Part shown: piece by piece, positions 42,025 to 51,232 of the stretch | Numbering within the stretch: position 1 is the stretch's first letter | How the letters are laid out: each line of letters starts with the position of its first letter | Source of the DNA: DASZIT01 sp035948855 | GTDB lineage: Bacteria; Actinomycetota; Acidimicrobiia; Acidimicrobiales; RAAP-2 | Assembly (NCBI GenBank): GCA_035948855.1 | Contig: DASZIT010000035.1 | Location: forward strand, 15,943 to 79,942 | Direction: 5' to 3' | DNA: 64,000 nucleotides | Program-made: the position numbers and the translations under genes | Notes under the pieces: model-generated | The model's input: the letters and a program-made list of their open reading frames with translations, nothing else | Database searches by the model: none | What the model was told of the DNA's origin: nothing

Positions 42025-43260
42025 TCAGCGTCGGTCGAGGCCGAGGAGGCCAATGGCATTGCCCCGGGCCAGTTTGTCGATCACCGGCTGGTCGAGGTGA
42101 CCGAACTGCTTGGCCGCCTCTTGGCGAGTGTAGGGCCAGGTGCCGTCCTGGTGGGGGTAGTCGCTCTCGAAGATGACATTGTCCTCGCCGACCCGGTCGA
42201 GCAACTGGATACCCACCGAATCCTTGAAGAAGGTCGAGTAGACGTGGTCCCAGTACATGGCGGAGGGCTTCTCCTTGGTGTACTCCTGGCTGTGGCTCCA
42301 GCCGCGGTGGGTCTCCCAGACATCATCGATCCGCTCCAACAGGTAGGGGATCCAACCGATCTGCGCCTCGGCGTAGAGGAGCTTGAGGGTGGGATAGCGG
42401 AGGAACACCCCCGAGTAGAGGAAATCGCTCATCGACCCGACGCTGTTTCCGAAGATGATGGTCCCGGCCACCGCGTCGGGGGCATCCGGGCTGGTCTGCG
42501 GCGTCTTGGTACCCGAACCGATGTGGCACGCCACCACGGTTCCGGTCTCGGCACAGGCGGCGAAGAAGGGATCCCAGTGCCCGGAATAGATGCTGGGCAG
42601 TCCCAGGAACGTCGGCAGTTCGCTGAAGCAGACGGCCCTCACCCCTCGGGCGGCGTTGCGGCGGACCTCGTCGGCGGCCAGCGTGGGATCCCACAGCGGC
42701 ACCAGGCACAGGGGGATCAGACGTCCGCCGCTGTCCCCCGCCCACTCGTCCACCATCCAGTCGTTGTAGGCCTTGACGCAAAGCAGGGCCAACTCCTTGT
42801 CCTTCCCCCGCATGAACAACTGCCCGCAGAAGCGCGGGTAGTTGGGGAAACACAACTGGGCGTCGATGCCGTTGAGGTCCATGTCGGCCAGCCGGTCCTT
42901 GGGCTTCCAGCAGCCGGGACGCATCTGGTCGAAGGTGATGCCCTGCATGGAGATCTCGTCGGCCGGATAGCCGGCCGCGGCAATCAGCCGCTTGACCGAG
43001 TACCGGTGGTCCTCGTAGAACCACCACGCCACCGGAGGGCCCTCGGTGCCCGGCTCCTCGATGTAACCCCCGCCTTCCAGGACGGGGGTTCCCCCGGGGA
43101 GGTACTCGACGTGCGGACCGATGTCCCGGTACTTGGCCGGAAGTCGGCTCGTCCAGACATCCTCGGGCTCCACCAGATGGGCGTCGAGGTCCACGATGGG
43201 CGGGATACGGGCGACCAACTCGTCACTGACATCGGGGCGGGGGCCATCGGCAGTGGTCAT
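42025..43260 (-). CDS. amidohydrolase-2 (ACMSD-like) metalloenzyme
   Basis: A 411-residue member. Metal-site candidates: Asp26-x-His28 (LDAHLVEP), the barrel His in ACHIGSGTK, and the late Asp in FESDYPHQDGTWP. MRPGCWKPKDRLADMDLNGID and YNDWMVDEWAGD are shared with 51233-52432, its closest relative by eye. ATG at 43260: a TATAAT hexamer ends six bases upstream and no ribosome site is present, so the mRNA is probably leaderless. It follows the crotonase gene of the upstream operon by 16 bases but has its own promoter overlapping that gene's stop codon. Confidence 0.9.
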   Translation of the reverse strand: MTTADGPRPDVSDELVARIPPIVDLDAHLVEPEDVWTSRLPAKYRDIGPHVEYLPGGTPVLEGGGYIEEPGTEGPPVAWWFYEDHRYSVKRLIAAAGYPADEISMQGITFDQMRPGCWKPKDRLADMDLNGIDAQLCFPNYPRFCGQLFMRGKDKELALLCVKAYNDWMVDEWAGDSGGRLIPLCLVPLWDPTLAADEVRRNAARGVRAVCFSELPTFLGLPSIYSGHWDPFFAACAETGTVVACHIGSGTKTPQTSPDAPDAVAGTIIFGNSVGSMSDFLYSGVFLRYPTLKLLYAEAQIGWIPYLLERIDDVWETHRGWSHSQEYTKEKPSAMYWDHVYSTFFKDSVGIQLLDRVGEDNVIFESDYPHQDGTWPYTRQEAAKQFGHLDQPVIDKLARGNAIGLLGLDRR

Positions 43261-43262
43261 TG

Positions 43263-43278
43263 GAATATTATATACGTT
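43263..43278 (-). promoter_or_regulatory. -10 box for leaderless amidohydrolase transcript (AT-rich element, copy 6)
   Basis: Plus-strand GAATATTATATACGTT; read leftwards it contains TATAAT (43272-43267), six bases from the A of ATG at 43260. Bases 43265-43278 are identical to 20373-20386. The element overlaps the stop codon of the upstream crotonase gene. Confidence 0.65.
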
Positions 43279-44092
43279 ATGCTTTCCGGCGGCTTGAGTT
43301 CCCCTCGTCGTCCCGGTTCCGAGCCCTGATCGACTCCTGAATGGCCCGGATCCGGTCGTCGAAGCCGGGCTGGTCCATCGACCAGGCCTGGGCCTCGAGC
43401 TCCAAGGTCGCCGCGTCATCCACATGCAGCATCGCTTCGCTGGCCCGGAGGGTGGCCTTGGCCCGAGCCACCAGTGGGCGTGAGCGCCCGGCCGCCCGCG
43501 ACGCCAGCGTCTTGGCGAACGCCTCCAGGTCGGCCTCATCCACACAACGCCAGGCCAGGCCGGCCGTCACCGCGTCGCGACCGTTCAGGACGTCGCCACA
43601 CAGCACCAGCGCCGCCGCCCCCTGGCTGCCGATCCGGCGCTGCAGGCGCCAGAGGTGGCCCCCGCCGGGGTGGATACCGACATCCAGGAATCGTGGGTCG
43701 AACCGAGCTCCCTCCGAGGTGACGATGATGTCGCAGGCGAGGGGCAGGTTCACTCCGGCCCCGATGGCCGGCCCTCCGACGGCAGCGATGGTGGGGACCG
43801 GCGCGTTGGCCAGGGCCAGGAATCCCCGGTAGGTGTCCTGGAGCGGAACCGTCCGGGCCAGGAGGCCGTCGAGCGAGCCACCGGCACAGAAGACCGGCGG
43901 ATCGGCGGTGAGCACGATGGCGCCGGCATCGTCGGCCAGTACCGTGTCGACGGCTCCCGCCAGCGCGTCACTCAGTTCGGCGGAAAGCGCGTTGCGGTGC
44001 TCGGGGTCGGTGAGGCGGATGGATCCGACACCGCCTTCGACGGAACTGGTGACCAACGGATAGTTGTTCAGCTCCGGGGGACCTCTCGCCAC
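43277..44092 (-). CDS. enoyl-CoA hydratase/isomerase family protein
   Basis: A crotonase of about 271 residues. Oxyanion segments: DPPVFCAGGSLDG near 66-78 and GGPAIGAGVNLPLACDI near 105-121, then RFLDVGIHPGGGHLWRL. The start is uncertain: GTG at 44092 overlaps the end of the acyl-CoA dehydrogenase gene by 25 bases; a later TTG is possible. C-terminal residues are basic (RNRDDEGNSSRRKA). It is the last gene of the dehydratase-crotonase-dehydrogenase operon. Confidence 0.85.
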   Translation of the reverse strand: MARGPPELNNYPLVTSSVEGGVGSIRLTDPEHRNALSAELSDALAGAVDTVLADDAGAIVLTADPPVFCAGGSLDGLLARTVPLQDTYRGFLALANAPVPTIAAVGGPAIGAGVNLPLACDIIVTSEGARFDPRFLDVGIHPGGGHLWRLQRRIGSQGAAALVLCGDVLNGRDAVTAGLAWRCVDEADLEAFAKTLASRAAGRSRPLVARAKATLRASEAMLHVDDAATLELEAQAWSMDQPGFDDRIRAIQESIRARNRDDEGNSSRRKA

Positions 44093-45384
44093 GGCGACTT
44101 CTGCCAGGGATCGGGCTCCCGAGGGAGGCCGAGGACCCGCTCGGCGATGATGTTCTTGTTCACCTCGGTGGTGCCGCCCTCGATGGTATTGGCCCGACTC
44201 CGGAGCATCCCCTTGACCTCGTAGGGCAGCGACCCGGCATACCGCTCCCCGGCGTCGGCCGCCGCGTTGGCGGCGGCACCGTCTGCCCCCACGGACCACG
44301 CCACTGCATCGGTTCCCAGGAGGTCGGTGGCCAGCACCTGCATCCGCTGGTTGAGGTCGCCCTGGTGAACCTTGCCGATCGAGCTCTCCGGCCCCGGGGA
44401 GCGGCCGGCCTTGACCCCGGCTCGAACCCGCTGATTGGTCCAATTGCGGATGCGCTCCTCGCTGAGGACCTGCATGAGTCGCTGGCGCACCTGCGGATCG
44501 TCCCAACCGCCTGGGCGTCCCGCACTCGTCCGCCGGGCCAGGTGGACCAGGCGCTCGGCACCGCCGCCGCCGATCCGGTCGACGCCACCCGACCCGGAGC
44601 CCGACACCATCTGCCGCTCGCCGGACAGGGTGGCGTTGGCCACCTTCCACCCGGCGTTCTCCTCCCCCACCCGTTGGTCGTCCGGAACTCGGGCGCCGTC
44701 GAGGAACACCTCGTTGAAATCGATCTCCCCGGTGATGTGCCGCAGCGGCCGGACCTCGACGCCGGGCTCGTGCATGCCAATCAGGAAGTAGGTGATCCCC
44801 TGACGCTTCGGAGCCTCGACGTCGGTCCGGGCCAGGAGCACCCCGAAGTCAGCCAGGTGGGCCCAGGTGCTCCACACCTTTTGCCCGGTGATCACCCACT
44901 CGTCACCGTCCCGCTCCGCCCGGGTGGCCAGCGACGCCAGGTCCGAACCCGCCCCCGGCTCGCTGAACAGCTGGCACCAGATCTCCTGGTTCCGCACGAT
45001 GGCAGGGAGGTAGCGCAGCCGCTGCTCTTCGGTGCCGAAGGCGAAGAGCGCCGGCGCGGCCAGGCTGAGGCCGAGCGGGTTGAGCCGGCCCAGGTTGTAG
45101 GGCGCCAGCTCGACCTCGACGGTCCGGGCTTCCGAGGGCGTCAGTCCCGCCCCGCCGTATTCGATGGGCCAGGTCGGTGCCACCAGGCCGGACGCCGCGA
45201 ACACTGGGTACCAGGCTTCGTAGTCAGCCCGGGGCCGGACCTTGCGGATGGCGGACGCCCCGCCCTCGCCCGCCGCCCGCCGCCAGGTCTCCGGCACCTG
45301 GTCCTCCACCCACCGGCGGGCCAGGTTGGTCAGCTCAGCGGCCGGGAGCCCGGTGACGAACTTCCGCTCCTCGGCGGTGGCCAT
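44068..45384 (-). CDS. acyl-CoA dehydrogenase family protein
   Basis: A 438-residue FAD enzyme. QLFSEPGAGSDLASL and ITGQKVWSTWAHLADFGVLLARTD are the FAD/substrate regions; the C-terminal IEGGTTEVNKNIIAERVLGLPRE carries a Glu next to the GGT turn, a likely catalytic base. It introduces the alpha,beta double bond in an acyl-CoA. The stop of the upstream crotonase overlaps its start by one base, and the next crotonase overlaps its end. A second dehydrogenase at 49999, which lacks this Glu, could be a partner subunit. Confidence 0.92.
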   Translation of the reverse strand: MATAEERKFVTGLPAAELTNLARRWVEDQVPETWRRAAGEGGASAIRKVRPRADYEAWYPVFAASGLVAPTWPIEYGGAGLTPSEARTVEVELAPYNLGRLNPLGLSLAAPALFAFGTEEQRLRYLPAIVRNQEIWCQLFSEPGAGSDLASLATRAERDGDEWVITGQKVWSTWAHLADFGVLLARTDVEAPKRQGITYFLIGMHEPGVEVRPLRHITGEIDFNEVFLDGARVPDDQRVGEENAGWKVANATLSGERQMVSGSGSGGVDRIGGGGAERLVHLARRTSAGRPGGWDDPQVRQRLMQVLSEERIRNWTNQRVRAGVKAGRSPGPESSIGKVHQGDLNQRMQVLATDLLGTDAVAWSVGADGAAANAAADAGERYAGSLPYEVKGMLRSRANTIEGGTTEVNKNIIAERVLGLPREPDPWQKSPWREVPRS

Positions 45385-46199
45385 CAGCGGCCTTTGAAAT
45401 CCGGGGCCCGGCGGTCCTTGAACGCCGCCAGACCTTCACGGAAGTCCTCGCTCCGCGAGGAAATCTCCATGGCGAACCCCTCGTTGCGCAGATGGTCGTC
45501 CAGCGGCAGCGACGCCCCCGCGTAGAGCAGCCACTTGGTGAGCCCGAGGGCGACCGTCGGGCCCGCGGCCAGGGTGGCAACCAGTTCCTCGGTCACCCGG
45601 TCCACCTCGCCGGACGGGACCGCCCGGTGGACCAGGCCCCACTCCGCCGCCTCGGTGCCACCGAGCTTGCGACCCAGCAGCAGCAGTTCACGGGCGCGGG
45701 CGACCCCGACGGCGCGCGGCAGCAGCCAGGTGGCCCCGCTGTCGGGGGTGAAGCCGCGGGAGGAGAACGGCTCCCAGAAGATGGCGTCGTCGGCGGCCAC
45801 GGTGAAGTCGGCGGCGGTGGCGATCTGCATCCCGATGCCCGCCGCCCATCCCTGCACCGCGCAGACCACCGGGACCTGCACGCTGCAGAGGAGGGGAAGC
45901 AGCCGGTGGGCCTGGGCGGGCAATCGGCGCTGGATGGCACCCACCCGAGGCCGGGTCTGCTCACCGGCGTTGCGGGCCACGATGTCGGCGCCCCCGCAGA
46001 AGTGGTCGCCGGTGCCGGCGATGTGGATCACCCGGACACCTTCATCGCGTCCGGCGGCGTCCACCGCGGCGATGAGGCCGGCCATCATGGTGTCGTTGAT
46101 GGCGTTGCGCTGGGTGGGGCGGTCGAGGCGGAGGCGGAGCACCGCGTTGCTCACCTCGATGGACAAGCCGTCAACCGAACGGTAGGGCTCGCCGGTCAT
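45384..46199 (-). CDS. enoyl-CoA hydratase/isomerase family protein
   Basis: A 271-residue crotonase. First oxyanion segment GTGDHFCGGADIVARN near residues 62-77; second QGWAAGIGMQIATAADF near 116-132; FWEPFSSRGFTPDSGATWLL supplies Glu and Asp near the catalytic positions, as in hydratase/isomerase members. ATG at 46199 overlaps the dehydratase stop (ATGA), and its stop overlaps the dehydrogenase start by one base, so all four genes of this operon are coupled. Confidence 0.9.
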   Translation of the reverse strand: MTGEPYRSVDGLSIEVSNAVLRLRLDRPTQRNAINDTMMAGLIAAVDAAGRDEGVRVIHIAGTGDHFCGGADIVARNAGEQTRPRVGAIQRRLPAQAHRLLPLLCSVQVPVVCAVQGWAAGIGMQIATAADFTVAADDAIFWEPFSSRGFTPDSGATWLLPRAVGVARARELLLLGRKLGGTEAAEWGLVHRAVPSGEVDRVTEELVATLAAGPTVALGLTKWLLYAGASLPLDDHLRNEGFAMEISSRSEDFREGLAAFKDRRAPDFKGR

Positions 46200-47464
46200 C
46201 GCAGCGGCGCCGCGGTTCCGTCGGCAAAATCGGAGGCGATGGCGCTGAGCGCCCCGTCGAGGTCGGTGGCGCCGCCCGGCGGGTCGGGAAGCACCACCGG
46301 ACCGTGCTCCCGGCTCGGAAGCAGGAGGGTGGCATGGCCGGGGGTGGTGATCTCCCCCCGTTGGTTCTGGACCGAAAGCTCGAGGTCGACCGCCGGGCGT
46401 CCCCCCTCGGCCAGGTACTTCCTGTCGACCGTGCCCCGGAGCCACTGGGTATCACCCACGAAGTTGAACTTCCGGAACTCGCAGTCGAGCTTCCACAACC
46501 AGGCGTCGTCACCCATCCAATCGGTACACAGATGGATCAGCCAGGTCTCCCGCATCCTCCCGTAGTCGAAGGTGGTCGGATTCCCCGCCCGCTGGGCGAA
46601 CTCCGGGTCCCAGTGGACCCGCTGCATCACGTCGGGCACGTTGAGATCGTCGCGGTGGAAGAACCGGGGAATGCGCTTGCGGTTCTGGGCGCCCAACCGG
46701 AGGGGCCTGACGCCGTAGAGGCCCATGCCCATGCCCACGTGCCAGCAGATCATGTCGGTGACGGTGAGTGGCCCCTTGACCATCGGCCCCACCGAGTCTC
46801 CCTCGGCGACGTCCTCCCACCAACGGGGGGTCGAACCCCTCGGACCCTCCCTCTCGTACTGGGCGTCGATGGCTTCGATCTCCTCGTCGGTGTACGGGCG
46901 GAGCTCGAGGGGGTTCTTCGTCTTCTTCTCCCGTGCCTTGGTCCGCTCGGTGCGGATCATCAACCGGTACTGGCCGGAGAGGATGGTGCCCTGGTCGTCC
47001 TGGAAGACCTGGCCGGTCCACTCGTGCACCGCCCGCTCGGCAAACTGGCTCGGCTTGTCGAGCACACCCACCAGAGCATTGCGCCGGGCCACCCGGCGTC
47101 CCGGGCGGAGCGGAGCCCACCATTCGCGGGCACTAGCCGAGTAGAAGGCGTGCACCCCTCGGAGTGGGTCGCCCCGCATCAGGTCACGCACCTCGGGCGC
47201 CACCTCGGGCACCTCGTCCACCCCGATCAGGGAATCGCCCCCGACCAGCGGAGGAGGAGCGATGACTCCTCCCCAGACAGTGGCTCCGGCATAGTCCTGG
47301 TCCCACCACAGCGGATTGTCATCGCCGTAGCTCTCGGCCACGTGGCGGAAGGCGTCGACTCCCGGGCTGGTGTAGTGCGGGGCCACCGGGTGTGGCTCAG
47401 GGATACCGATCCGCTGTCGCAGCCGTTCGATCGCCTCGTCGGTGATGCTGCCAGCGTCACTCAT
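46196..47464 (-). CDS. MaoC/FAS1-type double-hotdog dehydratase-like protein
   Basis: A 422-residue protein with two hotdog units. The N-terminal half resembles the FAS1-like dehydratase domain (DDNPLWWDQDYAGATVWGGVIAPP near 47-68); the C-terminal half (TFDYGRMRETWLIHLCTDWMGDDAW, GRPAVDLELSVQNQRGE) the acyl dehydratase domain. Such proteins hydrate trans-2-enoyl-CoAs or remove water from 3-hydroxyacyl-CoAs, as with the Hsd4B/ChsH group. ATG at 47464. It is first in the leftward operon; the AT-rich element at 47551-47571 is a likely part of its promoter. Confidence 0.82.
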   Translation of the reverse strand: MSDAGSITDEAIERLRQRIGIPEPHPVAPHYTSPGVDAFRHVAESYGDDNPLWWDQDYAGATVWGGVIAPPPLVGGDSLIGVDEVPEVAPEVRDLMRGDPLRGVHAFYSASAREWWAPLRPGRRVARRNALVGVLDKPSQFAERAVHEWTGQVFQDDQGTILSGQYRLMIRTERTKAREKKTKNPLELRPYTDEEIEAIDAQYEREGPRGSTPRWWEDVAEGDSVGPMVKGPLTVTDMICWHVGMGMGLYGVRPLRLGAQNRKRIPRFFHRDDLNVPDVMQRVHWDPEFAQRAGNPTTFDYGRMRETWLIHLCTDWMGDDAWLWKLDCEFRKFNFVGDTQWLRGTVDRKYLAEGGRPAVDLELSVQNQRGEITTPGHATLLLPSREHGPVVLPDPPGGATDLDGALSAIASDFADGTAAPLR

Positions 47465-47550
47465 GGCGCGACTTCCGGACTCTCGAAACACCGCTCACAA
47501 GCCAAGGAGTATGGCACAGGCTCGACCGCTCTGGACAGGACAGATGGCGA

Positions 47551-47571
47551 TTCAATAATAAATACATTCTG
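47551..47571 (-). promoter_or_regulatory. AT-rich recurrent element (copy 7) upstream of the dehydratase operon
   Basis: TTCAATAATAAATACATTCT; leftwards it reads TGTATTTATTATTGAA. It is 87 bases upstream of the dehydratase start, in a 217-bp region without genes. It shares the flank TTCA and the ATAC core with the other elements. Confidence 0.4.
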
Positions 47572-47681
47572 CCGATCCGGATGGTAATTCCTGGTGGACG
47601 ACCGATTGGCGATGACCAGCTGGCCTCCTCGGGTCAGCCGGAAGCGAGCCCTCGACCGCCCGGAGGTCCCGGCTCTCCAGC

Positions 47682-48968
47682 TCACCGCGCCGGAGCCGGC
47701 TCCTTGGGCGCCAGGTTCTTGAAGTAGTCGCGATCGCTCTCGGTCGGTGCCCGCCCGACATGGGTCACCGTGTCCACGCCGGTTGCCTCCGCCCGCAGTG
47801 CCCTCACCGTGCAGCGATCCTTCGGCCGGGTGGCGAACGGGTCGAAGGAGAAATGCCGGATGGCGTTCTCGTGGGTGATCTTGTTGATCTGGGCGTCGGA
47901 CAGCGAGGCGAACTGAGCCTCGTTGACCTCGGGGCCGTTGGGCCACGAGCTGTCCGAGTGGGGGAAGTCCGACTCCCAGCACACGTTGTCGATGTTGAAA
48001 TGGTCGATGAGGCTGACCCCCACCGGGTCGTTGATGAAACAGCAGAGGATCCGTTGCCGGAACACCTCGGCCGGGCCCATGCCGTCCGGGAACTGCTGAC
48101 CGGTCCAGCCCGAGTGGCGGTCTTGAATGTGCTCGGCCCGCTGGAGGAAGTAGGGGATCCACCCGATGTCACCCTCGGTCAGCGAGAAGGTGAGGTCGGG
48201 GAAGCGCCACCAGAAATCCGCCCACATCAGGTCGCCGAGGGAGTAGATGGACATGGCCGACGACAGCCCCATGGCCACTGACGGCGGGGCGTCCGGGGAC
48301 GTGGCGGCGGACCGGGACGACGAACCCACATGGAGGCAGAGGACGGTGCCCTCGTCCGAGCAGGCAGCAAACAGGGGGTCCCACTGGCCCGAATGGATGG
48401 ACGGCATCTGGAGTGCGGCCGGGTTCTCCGAGAAGGTCACCGCCCGGCACCCCTTGGCCGCCAGCCGCCGCACCTCGGCGGCGGCCTTCTCTACGTCGAA
48501 GAGCGGGAGGATGCCGCAGGGGATGAACCGATCGGGATACTCCGCGCACCACTCGTCGACGTGCCAGTCGTTGTAGGCCTTGATCATGACCTCGTTGGCC
48601 GCCAAGTCGGGCCCTTCGTTGAGAACCTGCCCGGAGAACCCCGTCCAGTTGGGGAAGTTGAGCCCGGCGAGGGTTCCCCCCGCCGACATGTCCCGGACCC
48701 GCTGGTGGACATCGAAGCAGCCCGGGCGCATCTCCGAGTACTTGGACGGATTAACGTTGTACATCTCCCGGGGCTTGCCGGCCACCGCGTTGAGCCCGAG
48801 GTTGCGCCCCTTCCTGTCGCCGTACCACCACTGTTGGAATCCCTGGTCGTCGGTCTCCACCCGGGGGGTCGCGTCCCGGTACTTGGCCGGCACGTGACCT
48901 TCGAACATGTCGGCCGGCTCGGCGATGTGGTCATCGACACTGATCAGGATCATGTCGTCTGCTCGCAT
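47682..48968 (-). CDS. amidohydrolase-2 (ACMSD-like) metalloenzyme
   Basis: A 428-residue member closest to 21291-22574. Metal-site candidates: Asp12-x-His14 (SVDDHIAEP), the barrel His in CLHVGSSSRS, and the late Asp in ESDFPHSDSSWPNGP. MRPGCFDVHQRVRDMSAGG and YNDWHVDEWC are shared blocks, as is the C-terminal extension after FSFDPFATRPKDR. GAGGAGGGG supports the ATG. It follows the LLM gene by 29 bases and ends the 47.7-52.4 kb operon. Confidence 0.9.
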   Translation of the reverse strand: MRADDMILISVDDHIAEPADMFEGHVPAKYRDATPRVETDDQGFQQWWYGDRKGRNLGLNAVAGKPREMYNVNPSKYSEMRPGCFDVHQRVRDMSAGGTLAGLNFPNWTGFSGQVLNEGPDLAANEVMIKAYNDWHVDEWCAEYPDRFIPCGILPLFDVEKAAAEVRRLAAKGCRAVTFSENPAALQMPSIHSGQWDPLFAACSDEGTVLCLHVGSSSRSAATSPDAPPSVAMGLSSAMSIYSLGDLMWADFWWRFPDLTFSLTEGDIGWIPYFLQRAEHIQDRHSGWTGQQFPDGMGPAEVFRQRILCCFINDPVGVSLIDHFNIDNVCWESDFPHSDSSWPNGPEVNEAQFASLSDAQINKITHENAIRHFSFDPFATRPKDRCTVRALRAEATGVDTVTHVGRAPTESDRDYFKNLAPKEPAPAR

Positions 48969-48997
48969 CCCAGCCCCTCCTCGTCAATCGATGCTAC

Positions 48998-49942
48998 TCA
49001 GGTCCATCCTTCCGCCCGGGAACGGAACGCGGTGACCACCGGAGCCAGGTACTCGACGGCGGCCTGTTCACCTCGGGGCGGCTTCAGGCCGATCCGGAAA
49101 TCGGTGACCCCCGCCTGCTGCAGCTTTGGAACCGGCTCCATCGTCTGCTTCAGATCCAGAGAACCGTCGTCGCCCTTCACCGCCCGCAGCGTTCCCACCA
49201 CACCCAGGTCTCCGGGGTCGCGGTCGCGATCGGCGACGGCGGCTCGCATGCGGGCGATTCCCGCCTCGATGTCGGAGGCGTCGTCCCCCCAGGGGATCCA
49301 CCCCGATCCATAGCGGGCCAATCGATCCATCGACCGGCGGTTGACCGTCCCGCTCACCCAGATCGGCACGCCTCCCGGTTGGGCCGGCTTGGGCATCTGG
49401 TGGATGTTGGCAAAGGCCAGCTCAGGACTGTCGTAGCTTGCCGTCTGGTCCTGCCAGAGGGCCTGGCACACCTCGATGGTGTGGTTGAGCAGACGGCCCC
49501 GTCCCTCGAAGGAGAGCCCGGCCGCCTCGTACTCCTCTCGTTGCCAACCGACCCCTACCCCGATGTCGAGGCGGCCCCCGGACAAGCCGTCGATGGTGGC
49601 CGCGGTCTTCGCCAACACCACCGGTCTCCGCAGGGCTGCCACCAGGATGCTGGTGGCGAAGCGGGCTCGGGTGGTCAAGGCGGTGAGGTGGGCGATGGTG
49701 GCGAGAGGCTCGAGCCAGGACCCGTCGGGTCCGGTCGGTTGGCGGCCACCCCGGGATCCACCGTTGGACGGATCACTGTAGGCATCGAGATGCTCGCCGA
49801 AGACGACGTGATCCGACATCACCAACCGGTCGAAGCCGGCCTGGTCCGCCGCCCGGGCGAACTCGATCAGATGGGACCAGTCGTCGGGGCCCTCGGCCGC
49901 GAAGGTGGGCAGGCTGGTTGACAGTTGCGCAGGCTTGGTCAT
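48998..49942 (-). CDS. LLM-class (F420- or flavin-dependent) oxidoreductase
   Basis: A 314-residue luciferase-like TIM-barrel enzyme. Family blocks: FDRLVMSDHVVFGEHLDAY, ARFATSILVAALRRPVVLAKTAATID, LSGGRLDIGVGVGWQREEYEA and GVPIWVSGTVNRRSMDRLARYGSGW. ATG at 49942 has GGAGG eight bases upstream; an ATG 15 bases further up is less well placed. Lies between the acyl-CoA dehydrogenase and amidohydrolase genes on the same strand, so it likely reduces or oxidises an intermediate of their pathway. Cofactor choice is inferred. Confidence 0.88.
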   Translation of the reverse strand: MTKPAQLSTSLPTFAAEGPDDWSHLIEFARAADQAGFDRLVMSDHVVFGEHLDAYSDPSNGGSRGGRQPTGPDGSWLEPLATIAHLTALTTRARFATSILVAALRRPVVLAKTAATIDGLSGGRLDIGVGVGWQREEYEAAGLSFEGRGRLLNHTIEVCQALWQDQTASYDSPELAFANIHQMPKPAQPGGVPIWVSGTVNRRSMDRLARYGSGWIPWGDDASDIEAGIARMRAAVADRDRDPGDLGVVGTLRAVKGDDGSLDLKQTMEPVPKLQQAGVTDFRIGLKPPRGEQAAVEYLAPVVTAFRSRAEGWT

Positions 49943-49998
49943 AGCGGGTGCCTCCAATGAGCCGAACCGACCCTAGAGCCGATTTCCCATCTCAGTCC

Positions 49999-51201
49999 TC
50001 AGGCCAGCGCGCTGAAGGGCACATCTTTGTCGGTGCGCGGTTCCCGGGGCAGGCCGAGGACCCGCTCCCCCAGCGAGTTCCGTTGGATGTTGTCGGTCCC
50101 GCCACCGAGTTTCGACATCCACTGGTTGAGGAAGGCGGTCTCCCAGGCGCCGTTGTCGACGGCACTGCCGTCGGCCAGCATGCCATTGGTGCCGACCAGC
50201 TCCATGAGCAGGTCGCCGGTCAGACTCATGTGCTGGGACACCAGCAGTTTGGTGGTCGCCGCCTCCGGGCCCGGTTGCCGCCCATGGGACAGCGCGGTCT
50301 GCACCCGGTAGTTCATGAACCGGAGAAGTTGCGTACGGGTGTAGAAGGCGGCGACATGTTGGCGGACCAACGGGTCGCGGCTCCCGCCCAACCGCCGGGC
50401 CAGGTCCAGCACCTGCTCGGTGGTGATGCCCTGGCCGCCGCCGCCGATGAGGGTGCGTTCGTTGCTGAGCGTGGTGTGGGTCACCGCCCACCCGTTGTCG
50501 ATGGCGCCCACCACGTTCTCCACCGGGACCGCCACATCGGTGAGGAACACTTCGTTGAAATGGGCAAAGCCGGTGATCTGGCGGAGGGGGCGGACCTCGA
50601 TACCCGGGGTCCGCATGTCCACCAGGAAGTAGGTGATCCCCTGGTGTTTGGGCACGTCCGGGCGGGTCCGGGCGATCAAGATGGCCCAGTCGCTGTGCTG
50701 GGCACCCGACGTCCATACCTTCTGGCCGTTGACCACGAACTCGTCACCATCCCGTAGGGCGCGGGTCTTCAGACCGGCCAGATCCGACCCGGCGTCGGGC
50801 TCGGAGAACAGCTGGCACCACACCTCTTCCCCCCGGAGCATGGCCCCCAGATGCTGCTGCTTCTGCTCCTCGTTGCCGTGGGCGATGAGGGTCGGCCCGC
50901 ACATGCCGATACCGACGGCAAAGGCGCCCGCCGAGACGTCGTACTTGACGGCTTCCTGATTGAAGATGGTCTGGTGCCAGGAGCTTTCGCCCCGGCCGCC
51001 GTACTCCGCCGGCCAGGTGATCGCTCCCCACCCTCCCTCGTAGAGGGAGTACTGCCACTCCCGGCACCGCTTCACATAGTCCGGGTGTTCGTGGTTGCGT
51101 GACCAGTCGTCCAGGCCGGTGCGAAGTTGGGCATGATCCGCCAGCCAGACCGATACCTCCCGGCGGAATTCGGCATCATCGGCGCTGTCGTCAAAGTTCA
51201 T
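49999..51201 (-). CDS. acyl-CoA dehydrogenase family protein, lacking the usual C-terminal Glu
   Basis: A 400-residue FAD enzyme. QLFSEPDAGSDLAGLKTRA and VNGQKVWTSGAQHSDWAILIARTRPD are standard. The C-terminal catalytic region reads SKLGGGTDNIQRNSLGERVLGLPRE, so the position taken by Glu in 44068-45384 is Leu/Gly. In mycobacterial heterotetrameric dehydrogenases one subunit lacks the base, so pairing with 44068-45384 is possible; alternatively another Glu acts. ATG at 51201 follows GGGGGAA. Coupled with the amidohydrolase upstream (31-base gap). Confidence 0.9.
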   Translation of the reverse strand: MNFDDSADDAEFRREVSVWLADHAQLRTGLDDWSRNHEHPDYVKRCREWQYSLYEGGWGAITWPAEYGGRGESSWHQTIFNQEAVKYDVSAGAFAVGIGMCGPTLIAHGNEEQKQQHLGAMLRGEEVWCQLFSEPDAGSDLAGLKTRALRDGDEFVVNGQKVWTSGAQHSDWAILIARTRPDVPKHQGITYFLVDMRTPGIEVRPLRQITGFAHFNEVFLTDVAVPVENVVGAIDNGWAVTHTTLSNERTLIGGGGQGITTEQVLDLARRLGGSRDPLVRQHVAAFYTRTQLLRFMNYRVQTALSHGRQPGPEAATTKLLVSQHMSLTGDLLMELVGTNGMLADGSAVDNGAWETAFLNQWMSKLGGGTDNIQRNSLGERVLGLPREPRTDKDVPFSALA

Positions 51202-51232
51202 GGGCAAATTCCCCCGACCGCCGACCCGCGGC

